Shown: piece by piece, positions 28,622 through 40,900 of the stretch
How positions within the stretch are numbered: the stretch's first letter is position 1
Layout: each line of letters starts with the position of its first letter
Assembly: GCA_012295275.1 (NCBI GenBank)
Contig: CM022673.1
Coordinates: 6,153,811-6,217,810, forward strand
Origin: Chrysomallon squamiferum
Lineage: Eukaryota > Mollusca > Gastropoda > Neomphalida > Peltospiridae
Length of the DNA: 64,000 bases
Direction of reading: 5' to 3'
The notes under the pieces: generated by a model
Database searches by the model: none
The model's input: only the letters and a program-made list of their open reading frames with translations
Told to the model about the DNA's origin: nothing
Position numbers and translations under genes: made by a program

Positions 28622-28680
28622 CACCATTTTCAAATTTCGCGTCTTTCCCAGAATTCCACAGACAGGAAGTTATGGTTCAC
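28622..28680 (-). promoter_or_regulatory. Promoter / 5' non-coding exon of the large gene with ETS, E2F-like and CHR-like motifs
   Basis: Read on the minus strand this block has ACTTCCTG (ETS-type, 28663-28670), then ACGCGAAA (E2F-like, 28635-28642), directly followed by TTTGAA (CHR consensus, 28629-28634). An excellent splice donor GTG|GTATGT follows, placing an exon end at 28622. Joined to the acceptor near 27259, the leader contains a tiny upstream ORF, ATG GTG ATT TAA. The CDE/E2F plus CHR arrangement is typical of G2/M genes repressed by DREAM/MuvB. The motifs are seen; promoter function is inferred. Confidence 0.5.
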
Positions 28681-28858
28681 ATCGCACTGATGCGGATCCT
28701 TACGGATAGTTGGGTTACGGATTTAATATTATTTGAAAATGATAGTGACAGTTGTAATAATGATGATTACATTTATTTATTTTTGACTTACTTCTATATA
28801 TTACGTTCAGAAAACATTAAAAAAAAAAGTGTTTGTTTACAAAATGTATTGGTCTACT

Positions 28859-28897
<39 letters not shown>

Positions 28898-28905
28898 GCA
28901 ATGTA

Positions 28906-28979
<74 letters not shown>

Positions 28980-28980
28980 A
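28859..28980. repeat. (AAT)n and (GA)n microsatellites
   Basis: About 13 AAT units, then a GA run with one GG interruption, 180 bp beyond the promoter of the large gene. Confidence 0.95.
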
Positions 28981-31600
28981 TGTCACTAATCTGCAGCCCG
29001 AGGCCTTAACACATTAATGTAATATCCAGGTATTAAATATGCAGGTGTTTTGAGAAACAAATACTCGTGGAAAACGCTGTCGTTCATTGTTTTCCTGAAC
29101 AATGACGCCGTTTGATTATATCTTAATACTTACAAATAGTCGACTGTACGTCTTCAGTGTAGTTGTATCATCGAATATTTCATGCAATGTTCATTTCACG
29201 GGAGGATTTGTGGACAGAACTGACAGCTATGCACACGACATACTTGCTTTATTCTAATTTACGAAAGCGCGTTTTAAGTACATATCCCCAAGGACATTCT
29301 TAATAGGGAAGAAAGAAAAGAGTCGTCGCATGCACCTTTAATGTCTTCTGTTTCCCTGCGGCATCGCCATTCACCGAAACCATCCCGACTTATCATTTCT
29401 TTCGTGATTTTATTTTTCTGAAGATGTAATTAATGCGAATGTGGAATGAAAGAGACAGGGAGAATTTTTTCTTTCTCTCTTTGTTACATTAAAGGCGCAT
29501 AAAACTTTAAATCTGCTTGTCTTTAAAGCTGTATATTTTCTTCGATTTTAATTATTTCATTATTTATTTTAGAATATGTTGTTAATAATAAGGAATGAAA
29601 AGCGATATCAAAACATTTTTGCATCGGTTTTTTCGATTATTTATTTATTTAGTTATAATAATAATAATTTGAAATATCCACAGAACTATTTACACGTAAT
29701 GTAAATAAAAAAAAAAAAAAAAAACAACAACAAAAAAACAACAACTACCCATTGAACTATTGTTTCACATTTAAAAATATCTCCTTACCGAATATTAAAT
29801 ACATTTTGTTATGTTTCTAAAAATAATAATTATAATTTAATCATATTTTACTATTAGTTTGCTTCGTGTTTATAATTATATATCTCGTTCTTCTAATTTG
29901 GTCTTTATTCTGAAGGATCTAGGTGATCTGACATGTTATACGATATCGGATATAGATTTTAAAACCGTTTATTGTACATTTGAGGTTGGAATACATTTTG
30001 CGCGTGCACATATTTATATAAATCTTTCATACTACATGTCGTTGACAGATACCATGTTTTTCAAATTCAGCTTGTTACGTAAGTAATGAAGATATAAACA
30101 GTAATTAACTGCAGTTAAAGTATTTAGAATGAACGGCCACAAAGACTACATGAATACCAAGCGGGTTATCGTCCTTTGATCTTTTATCACCAATTAAACG
30201 TGTCGGCTGTCGGCTAATACAAGTCGACACGTAATTATCAGTGGTTAAATGGGAGTTTCAAAGATCAAAGAGTACCGGCTCTTTTGAAGAAGAAAACGTT
30301 TTGCCTATTTATTGTTGTCATTTTTGTTTATTTTGGCCCGATTCTGAACACCTCAACTAAATTACACTGTATATTATGCCGTGTTAATGGCAACAATACA
30401 ATTTCAGTTATTTAAAGACTGTGATTCAAAGATATTTATGGAATATTAATTACACTTTACAGGATACTGCCCGAGGTATATTTTTAACATTGTTACAGAC
30501 TGGAATATTCTCCAGCAGAACAGAGAAATCATATTGTCAGTAATAATTCACTGATTCAATCCATGCAGATAACTATTAGCATGGTTTACACACCTGGATT
30601 TTTTTTATGACAAATAAGAAAATTAATTTTAAACAAACACGACTGTATAATTTATTAAGTACGACTGTGTTGTTCATATGGGGATCAAGGGATCACAACA
30701 AGTGATATTAAAATAAAACATTTTGGAACACAGAATAGGTGAGAATATCCTTTATCATATCAATGAATAATAAATCAACATCATCTGACTCTGAAATTGT
30801 TAAATGCAAAGAGACAAAAGCTGGATACGTAATATATATATATTGCAAAAAATCAACAATTACAGTTAAACAGAGTGTGTCTAGCAGATAATGTACGTTA
30901 AAATACCAAGGAATGCAAAACACAACAGAGACACCTAGCTAGTACATGTGAATTACAGAAATATCAGCTATTCCAGAGGACATAAAGTACTTACTTTGGA
31001 TGTAAACTAACTAGTCAAGAAAAGTTTTGTCCTCAAATCCAGGTTTTACTGTACAATGATTAATTCATGAGCCCAATAAATAACACTGAGAAGAGAGGGT
31101 TTCAGTTATCTTTTATTAGTTTATATTAAATTTATTGCATTGTATAACAAATAATGATTAACAACAATCGACAATTTGTATAATAACAAAGAATCATAGT
31201 AATATATTAAGTACATCATATTGCACAAATGAATAATGATGGAATTTTTTTGTTGTTTATTTGATATAGTATCGAATGATAACAATAAAATACAAAAAGT
31301 ATAAAGTATCTGTTTCACTTGGTATGATTGTCTGTTGTACAGTCTGTTTATTCTGTCAGTTCTCATCTCTACCATTCTGCTTCTCTATAGTACACTGAAT
31401 TTTCTTCTACATCCAGATATATATATATATATATATTAGTATTCAAATTATGAAATAAATAGAGAAAATGTTATTACATTGTTACTGATTTTATTGGAAA
31501 AATTAACATGATGATCAATTGAATTAATTTGTCATATTATGACTCTGCCTAATTGGTTAAGTGTGGCAAAGGCCTATTTTTCTTTTGTTTCTCTCTTTTC
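28981..31600. other. Intergenic stretch with possible conserved elements
   Basis: No gene recognised. Includes a SOX-type inverted repeat (29,084-29,105) and a large imperfect palindrome with TCF/LEF-type ends (30,173-30,270). The part next to 31,600 is the probable SPR 3' UTR. Confidence 0.45.
30173..30270. promoter_or_regulatory. Imperfect ~98-bp palindrome with TCF/LEF-type sites at its ends
   Basis: CCTTTGATCTTT opens the left arm and AAAGATCAAAG closes the right arm. The inner arms are ACGTGTCG (30198-30205) and CGACACGT (30225-30232). CTTTGATC is the TCF/LEF core in both orientations. Confidence 0.4.
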
Positions 31601-31637
31601 TCTCTTTTTATTTCATAAAATTGGTTCTGACTGTTTG

Positions 31638-33139
31638 TTAATCATAGAAGTCAACATGTGCAGCATTTTCGAATGTGTCTGCTTTCAGAATCTGAATAAA
31701 CTTCAACACACTGGTGTTACATGACAGTATAGTATTCTTTGATATCATTTCTGAAAACACAAGAAAAAAAAAATAATGTAATAAAAAAAGATAAATAAAA
31801 TTGTTTTTTTTTTTTTTTTTTTTTTTTTTATTAAACTAAGGAATTATTCAGTTCTAAATGTATCTATTTGTTAATAATATTATTATAAAAAATAAACACG
31901 GTATTTGGTTTAATGTAGTGAAGGCTGGCTTCTAAGACATGTTCATAACTAGTATCAGCAACAACAGCATCAATGATGATAACCATCAACAACCACTAAC
32001 AACAACATCAACACCATCACAACCAAGAGCAACGACAACAACCATAAATATACATTTTTGTTCGTTACATATTTGTACATACCTTTGAATGAATTACGCA
32101 TTTCTTCATCTTTTGTGTCAAGTAGTGCTGTTTTTGTCACCATGTCAGTTAAAAGTGGACCTGGTGCATAATTCAACACTCGTATCGTTGGATGTTCAGA
32201 TGCCAGAACTTTAAAGTACATGTCACGAGCTGCTTTGCCTAAAATAAAACAAAAAACATGATGATTTAAAAGTACATGCTGGTCATGGCTACATGAACTT
32301 GAATGGAATTTCTAGTAACTGAGAAAGAGATGTTTCTGATCATTTTCAATAAACTGTATATTTTTATTACAATTAATTATTTTCTGTTATCACAAAAATT
32401 ATTACATATTTTAACATAAAAAATATCAACAACAACTGTAACAAATAACTTATCAACACTTTGAAACTTCTTCTCATTCATTATATGAATAATAAGGTTG
32501 TACTGTTATTTGAATAATAAAAGTATGGCGAGTTTCTGTAGCAAATTTAATTAATATAAGGTAATAAGAAATAAAATAAATTCTTGGATAATCATAAAGC
32601 ATTAAAAGCACATGATACTCACTAGAGCAATATAGAGCCCAGCTTTTGACTGGCTGTATTGCAGCTAAAGATGAAATGTTGACGACAACTTTTTGTGCAA
32701 CGTTTTTAAAAAGTCGTAGAAAGCTAGCATTCAAAACTACAACACCGGTCACATTAACATTGTAATAATTTGATATTCTCTGGACGGATATCAGATCTTC
32801 CGTCATTTCACACTCCAGAGATCCGGCATTGTGAATAATACAAGCTTGTTGAAATTCATCAGCTTTAACTTGCATTTCTTCCAGGCACGAGGGCAGAAGA
32901 GAATCAAAAACTTTCTGATCCCCAGTAGCCTGGTCAAAACACCTGTATACGCATTTTTGAGTGATTGTTTGTTTGACTTCAGAAAGCAAGTTTTCGTTTC
33001 TGGCTAATAATATAAATACCGAATCTTTAGTAAATTCTTTTGAAAAATTCAAAGATATGCTTCTGCCTAAGCCCCGACTGGCACCAGTTATTATACACAC
33101 AGTTTTCTTTGAAAACATTATTGTTGTTTGTAGTACCAT
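31638..33139 (-). CDS. SPR: Sepiapterin reductase
   Basis: Three exons: 33139-32623, 32238-32083 and 31750-31638. They total 786 bp, giving 261 aa, the same length I recall for human SPR. The enzyme is an NADPH-dependent short-chain dehydrogenase that completes tetrahydrobiopterin synthesis in the cytosol. Visible motifs are the cofactor loop TGASRGLG near the N-terminus, NAGSL, the catalytic Ser in VVNISSL, Tyr and Lys in YCSSKAARD (split by intron 1), LNYAPGPL, and the C-terminal AHVDFYD whose Asp binds the pterin in the family. The protein ends at that Asp, without the final Lys of the human form. Met at 33139 gives the family length; an in-frame Met at 33118 is an alternative start. All junctions are GT-AG and in phase (donors GTGAGT, GTATGT). 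Confidence 0.95.
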
Positions 33140-33217
33140 ATGTTTTCAATATCCCATGGAAGAGAGATAATTCCAAAAATATTTCAGAGTTAAAGCCCTT
33201 TGAGCGTTCGTTTAAAC

Positions 33218-33234
33218 ATGGGGAAAAACCCCAT
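33218..33234. promoter_or_regulatory. Perfect palindrome upstream of SPR
   Basis: ATGGGGAAAAACCCCAT is a 17-bp inverted repeat (6-bp arms, A5 centre) about 80 bp upstream of the SPR start codon. The GGGG-A5-CCCC core loosely resembles a Rel/NF-kappaB site but is longer than the usual consensus. Function is unknown. Confidence 0.3.
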
Positions 33235-33239
33235 TAAAT

Positions 33240-34920
33240 AATTAGAAGCATGATTAAACTATTCACGTCTTTTAGAAATAAAATATGCACATTTATCTGA
33301 TTTAAGAAATTTAAAGTTTAATTTGCTTTCCTAGACTAAGAAATAACAACTGATATTATATTTACATGCAACAGAATCACACTGCTGCACACACACACAC
33401 ACACAACGTAATGAAAAATCCCATTATTAATAATCACGAAAACCATTTTTTTTTGCTTTATTTTTTAACAAAAACTTGTTGCAAAGTACAGACGTATATT
33501 AAATTACTTTCTTTTAATAAAAGAAGATGTAATTGATTTTTAATTTAATTTAAAAAAAAAAAGAGAAAAAAGTAATAACAAAAGTCCAGCATTTATCTTA
33601 ATGCAACACAACAAAAACATTTGAAGAAAATATATCTTAATTTAATATTTACTTTTACATATAAATGTATCTGAACAACAACCAAAGCAATGATTTATTT
33701 GGCAGTAATTAGAGAATATATTAGTAAAGAATCTGGAACAAATTATTGCTTCAATATTAATTTATTTTCACTCGTTATATTTTACAGTTAAAAACAAACA
33801 CTATACATAAACAAACATCTGACATTGCTATTACTATAAAGTATATAAAAAAGCCATTTTTAATGACAGTAAAAATATTTTAAAAAACTTACAAATATAA
33901 AAATTGTGTAAAATGTTTAATGCTGGGGTATTGGTGCTGGTTAAGAGGAGGTGAAATGTCTTTTCAGTGACTAAACAACCTTACAAAATATGTCAAATAA
34001 AAGTTACTAAATTATTCTCTAAAATACCTGTAGCCCGTCAGCTGTAGAAAGAATATTTAAAAAAGTGAATGCATTAACAAACATACTACCACTTTTAGTA
34101 AATGATAATGATGATGATAAAAAAACCAAACAGTTCTAATTTAGAGTGTAATTCTGTAATATAAAGAGATACAAATTAGTTTAAGAATTTTTTTTTTCTT
34201 TTCTGTAGCCTACAAGGTACATTAGCATAAGACTTTGAAATGGAAATTCCTCAGAGAATCTTTTCTACAACAATTTTCAGTTTTAAGCTCAAACTATAGA
34301 AAGTATTTATTGTATATGTAATACTATTTTTCATTATTTGAAAAGCAACAGTTATATGTAAAAATATTTCTTACGTAATTTACTTATTAACACAGTCACA
34401 ACAAAGGCTTTTGTTGCCCATTTTAGATTTAACACTATTTTTACATTAGAAAGTTTGAGTCACATCAGGAATACATTTTTGTGTTTAACACATACACAGG
34501 ATAAATTTGTTTATGTAGATATGGATAGAAGGAGGTATGTGGTAATGGTGTATTACTGGTGAATGCACAAAACTGTTACTCAGTGAACAAGTCAATAAAG
34601 TAAGTAATTGTAACATGATGTAGTTTTAATGGTGAATTATGTGTCAAACATAGTCAAGTGTTAAGACATTCAAGACTTGATCACTAGAACTTTAATAATA
34701 GATTTAAAAAAAATATTTTTTTAAAATCATTTTGATAAGATTTTCAAACTTAATTATTTTGACTTTATTCAGACTTGCACAGGTTTTGATCTAGGTTTAT
34801 TAAATATGATTCGGTTTTATAAATATATGTGTTCAGAAATACTGCTATCTTTTCTCAAATAACAGAAGCATTGTTGCAGGCCATCTGCTTTTCTTGAATA
34901 ATCAGAAGCTCCGTGTTAAC
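33240..34920. other. SPR upstream region and GLB1 3' UTR
   Basis: AT-rich with no exon seen. AATAAA (minus strand) near 34,796 is a plausible GLB1 poly(A) signal. Confidence 0.4.
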
Positions 34921-37858
34921 CTAATGATATTTATGGTATGGGAAATCGTATCCTATCTTGTCAAATGAGTAGTTTGTGCTATGTTTAGGTTTCTTATTTA
35001 TAAATGGTTTGTCAGTAAATATCATATCACAGATTTTGTTCCCACAGGACATTCCCTCGAGTTCAAATACAACTACAAAGTTTTTGTCTGGGGAGTTTAT
35101 CAAGACAGGTTTTGGAACATAGAGTGTAACTTGAGGCCCCTCTCCTGGCCAATAGCGTCCAATGTTAAAACCATTCACAATGGCTTGTCCCTGAAAAAAT
35201 AAAACCAAAGGACAATTATACTGTGTGATTAAATCTTTTTTTAATTATTATTTTTTTTTCACCATAGAATACTATACAGTACAATATGTACAGTTGATAT
35301 AACAAAATATATAAGTAAATTAATCTATTAAAAATATAGAAGTTTCTTTTGAGTAAATCATTTCATGTTACAATTCCTCCAAAATGTAAATAATAGAATT
35401 AAAAGCATTTTTTGTTATTGTTAAAAAATATATGTATATGTAAGTATAACATTTCTAGAATTGTGAATTACTATATTGGTAGTATTTTAGAAAAATAAAA
35501 TATGCGGTTATGAAAACTGAGACTTGAATATGGTTGTTTTTTAATTAAAATTTGTAAAATGTAAAGAATAAATGAATTAGAGACATTTGTACAAATTTAA
35601 AAAAAAAAAAAAAAGATGTAAAAGAAATAATAATTAAAATCACTATTACTGTCATTGCAGTAGTTTGTTTATAATACACTGTGATTATAATTTATATTTT
35701 TAAAAATCTGATTTAAATACTAGGCACAACTCTGACCTTGACCCACAAGCTAGGGTCCAGGTATGTGTCCTGAGGCTGGTCATGTGACTGAGGTACAGCA
35801 ATCTTTCCAAAGTAAACTGAAGGTGTTGTAAAATTTTGAGAAAATCTGGGTTGTAATCTAAAAAAACACATACAAGCAATAAATAACAACAACAACAACA
35901 ACAATAATAATAATTATAAAAACAATTCCTGATTTTATAACTGTAATAGTGCATATAAATTATTGTAAATTAATACATATTTAACTTTGATGAATTATTA
36001 TTTATATAACACTAATAATATTCATTTTTTAAGTGCACTTTTCTCTAAATTCTTTTTTTGAATATATGTAAATTTAAAAAAACCCAAGCCAAAACAAAAT
36101 AATAATAATTATAATTATGTATGTATGTAAAATAAATAAATAAATAAATAAATAATAAAAAAGAACAAATGAAAGTAAAAATCAGTAAGATATGTGCAAA
36201 AAATCTGAAATAAATTTGAATGTTTATCTAGTTAAGTGTCAGAAAATATTAGAAATATCAGGGATAAGCTGATATAAATCCTTTGTGTTTAGATGAATGT
36301 TGAATTATCCATCCTTGAATTTAGTAAATCCTAAAAGTTCATATGAGTATCTTAGATCCTGTGAATTCAGGTTGGTGCTGAGACAAATGAATCCTAAGTA
36401 CTGTGACAACTTTACAGATAAACTTTTCACAATTTATTCTGTGTGTAATTCCCACCTGGGTTTAAATCTCTGAAGCACAGTAACATTGATGTGATCCAGA
36501 TCAATTGGATATATCTCCCAGTCTTCAACAATAGTGTCACTTAGTGTAAGGTTCATGATAATACCCTGTGTAAAATAAAATATTCCTTTTATAAAGTATG
36601 ACATGACACCAGTAAAAAGATAATTGGGGAAAAACATTTTAAACTTGCAGAAATATTCATAAGTATTTTCTTTCTCATCATACACCTATACCTAAAGTCT
36701 TAATAATATCTCAGTCAAAATTATCAACAAGTGAGGAATTTGTTTATTAGTCCCTTAACCTACATATATATCTGCATGTTCTTAAACAAGTATACCAGTC
36801 AGAAATATATGAACTAGTTACCTAAACATATATACTCACATATACTTTTATCTGTACACAAACATATATACTCATGCCCACATTTTACAAAAATCTTTGA
36901 ATTCAATTTATAATCTGACTTTTTAATAACTCACCTTTCGGTTGAAATTCATGTCAATTCCATAACCTATTCTTCCCTGGTTTTCTACGAGTATGTCAAG
37001 AAATTGTCCTTCTTTACCAGTAATATTAACTCGCCACACAATATCTCTGTTAAACATTCCCATTGGAACCTGTCAGGTAGATGATTTGTAAATAAAACTG
37101 GAAATTCTAATATAATAACAAAAATCTGGAAATATTAAATAAATACTATTATCTATACTAGTATGGCTGCATGATTCTGCAGATGTAAATTCATAACTGT
37201 ATGTGTAATAGTAGCTATACTAATATATTTGCATTATTTCTCACATGTAAAATCAGCATAATATACATTAGCAAAATAATTTAGGAATGTTATTTTGGAA
37301 ATGTAAGCACACACATATACATATATGTATCATATGATGTATGGATACATAAGTGTATAATTTACTTATATGAAGAAAAAAAAAAAGAACAATTAAATAA
37401 ATAAATACTTAAAGATGCTTCTACACATTTTGTTTTCTAATTTAATGATATTAAATGATTTAATAACTGCTGCCTTACTCTGGGTTATTCATTCTGAACA
37501 GCAGCAAGGGATCTTTTACATATATAAAAGCCTTTGATATACCAATTGGGAACTGTGGTTGGAATGGGTAATTTCCAGACAGAAATGTATTAACACACTA
37601 CCATTGCTCTGAACTATAGTGAAATGAGTAAACATATTAAGTCATTTTTATTGCTTACCCCATCAACCATAACATATCCACGATCCCTTGTTCCGTTGGT
37701 TATAAGTGGTGTAGGAAGAAGTATATCCTTTTTTAATATATGACGATACAATATAAAACCATAATACTGAAAAAACAAAAAAAAAAGGTTAAAGATTAAT
37801 ATAAAAAATTAATTGTAAAAAATATTTGGAAAAAAAGAAATAAATTTCATTAACTAAT

Positions 37859-37918
<60 letters not shown>

Positions 37919-40900
37919 GATGTATTTTATTATACTTTAGCTACAATCTAAAACCAAAATAGATAACGCTGTTGAAAAACTGAAATATTTATCATCCAGT
38001 GAATACAGAGTACTGTAAATTTGAATCTAACTAAATAAAATTATATTTTTAAAGTTTATTAGATACATAATGTAATTATGTTTATACTTACACAAATTAT
38101 GAAATTTGCAACTTATGTGAATATATTTAAAACAAAAATCTTAACCTAACAATTATTATAAATGTTAATGTATTACTCTGCTTTCAAAACAAACAAAAAC
38201 AAACAAAAAAACCCAAAGAAAAAGAAAATAACAATACATACAAATTTAATGTCCTCCATAGATAGAGGATATTTTGATTTCCACATTGATCCACCACTTA
38301 ATATTTCTAACAAATCTTGTACAGTACCAACCTATATTCATGAAAAGTAAAAACACAGTTTAATAAAGACTAAAAATATGTGGTGGACTTATAGTTTAGA
38401 ATCAAAGTTGTTTTAAGTATCATTAGAAGAGAAATATTTGCTAAATATCTCTTTTTTTTTTTATACAATTAAAGTAATTTCATTTTACATTACAAAGGAA
38501 TAAGAAGTAATGTATTTAATTTTTTAAACAAACAAAAAATCAGTAATACTATATTCAATAACAAAAACAACAAGAGAAACATGATATAAGTAGAACAAAA
38601 ATTAGGAGTAAATTATGTACTTACAAGATTCATGTCCACGTTGCCGTATGGATATTTTGGTGTATTCGGTGGTATTGGCTCAGGAGGCAACACATAGTAC
38701 TGAAAACCAAATAATTTAAAAATAATAATTTTGTAGAATTCTTTACATGAAAGAAAAACAGAAAAACACAGACAGACAGACAGATAGAGAGAAACACTCA
38801 GATTTGCATTTAAGATCTTTTATTTTATTTTTAACTCATTTAATTAAATATAGTACATATTAAATGTGATATCAAAATAAAATAAAATAAAAAATTTAAG
38901 AATAAATTGAAAAAACAGAAGAAATACATCATTCACCTAAAATGAAAATAATTTAAACATTTTATACCTTTGAAATAACTTGTCTGATGGCAATGTATTT
39001 ATCAGTAATATCACCACTTTCATTCAGGGGTGCATCATAATCATAACTGGTTGGAACAGGCCCATATGGTGGACCATTGGCACCTGTAACAGTCAAAAGC
39101 AAACAGCCCATAGGTAAAACACAAAGAAGTACATAATTACATTTTAAAATGCCAAACAAAATATTAATTAATTAATAATGTTTAGAAAACTGAACTAACC
39201 ATTCCAATATCCAAAATTGGTTCCACCTTCAAACATATACCTGAAATTAAAAATAGGTGTTATAACTATATAAAAATTCTATTTTATTCCAATTTCTTGT
39301 TATGCAGCATCAAACAATAATAACAGATTCCTATATGTATATAATATACAATTCACTCTAACTACCATACATATACAAGCAGTATATCAAAGGAAATAAT
39401 AATAATAATAATAATAATAATTAAAAAACACACTTTCCTTTGTGATGATGTACATGGATGAAACCTATCCTAACTGCTTCTCTCAGCATTTAATATCACT
39501 ACATCTTTGAAAAAAACTTCACACATGACTAACAAAAAAAAATAATATCCGTCTTTTCGTTCAAATTCGTAATTCTGAATAACTGTTTACATAATTTACA
39601 GTTAAACTTGAAAAACAAACAGCAGAATATCAAAGCCTTTGAATGAAAACTGAATTAAATATTTCATTATTTTTATTATTATTTTGTTCATAACTTGCTT
39701 CTTTAAATACCTCTAAACATGTTAAATACCTTTGATTTTCATTAACATACCTCATTAGCTGCACTGTCAGATTTCCAGGCTTTGTCAGTCATTATCATTA
39801 TCCTAATTCATATCATTACTAATCTATTACAGAGAGAATGAAACAGATCTGATTTCAAGAACACTGTTTGAAATTAAGAATACCCATACCAAAATACCCC
39901 AAAACATCGTAAATTATAGACTGACATGTTAACATTAGCACCAAGGTTGAGAATCTTGTCAAGGCACTTGGTGCACGGAGCCCAGTTCAGTTGTGAGTGA
40001 CGTGACCCCCAGTGATCCAGCCAGCCAGTGTAGTATTCTGAATTGACCTGAAATACAATCAGTGATGTCATCATAATTACTGTTCTGTTTTACCTCTCTT
40101 AAGTTTATTATTTTAAATCCAAATAATCTTAATTAGTAATTGAGTATAAAATTAACATTAATAGAATATTAGTATTATTATGATTTTCTTTTTTTACAAT
40201 GTTAGGTAATTGTAAAAGTTACTGTCAGAAAAATGAATCATATAAGTATTAAAAATGTACTTAGATAATTTATGTATGCCATCAAAAATTCACCATATTC
40301 ATAAAGACAGCAGGTAAATGTTTCCAGTAATTAATAACAGAGCATTAATTGTAATGTGTAAAAAGCCAGGAAGGTGTATAACTATGGTCTTGCCTTTTGT
40401 TTTATTTCTTCTTTTTTTAAATCTGGTTTTGTAACAAGGGGAATAAATTTAACAGAGGAACCAACATGGATCATAATGTAGTAATGGTTGATGGTTGTGG
40501 TGACAATCATTATGGTAGTAATAATTAGATGACTATTATTCTTTTACATTTAATTTTATTAATAATAAAAAGAAAATATGTTTGACAACTGTTTTTTGTT
40601 TTTTAATTTACCAGTGGTCCATTTGGTTCAAAGTCTCTCTGAAATTTGAAGTTCCTTGCTGGGTTATCTGTTAAATTAAGTAAAATAAACACATAAATAA
40701 TTTTAAGGTCGTTTTATAATTTTATTTTAGTAACGAAAGTAATTTAATAGAAGTAATAGTGATAGTGCTTGTGGTAATGGTAGAATACTTGTAATGATAT
40801 TTCAGTAATACTAATAACTGAGCTGCAGTACTAATATTAATCATAGCAGGAACAGAAGTAACTGATGGAAGTAGAAGAACTGTTAGTAGTATTAGCAATA

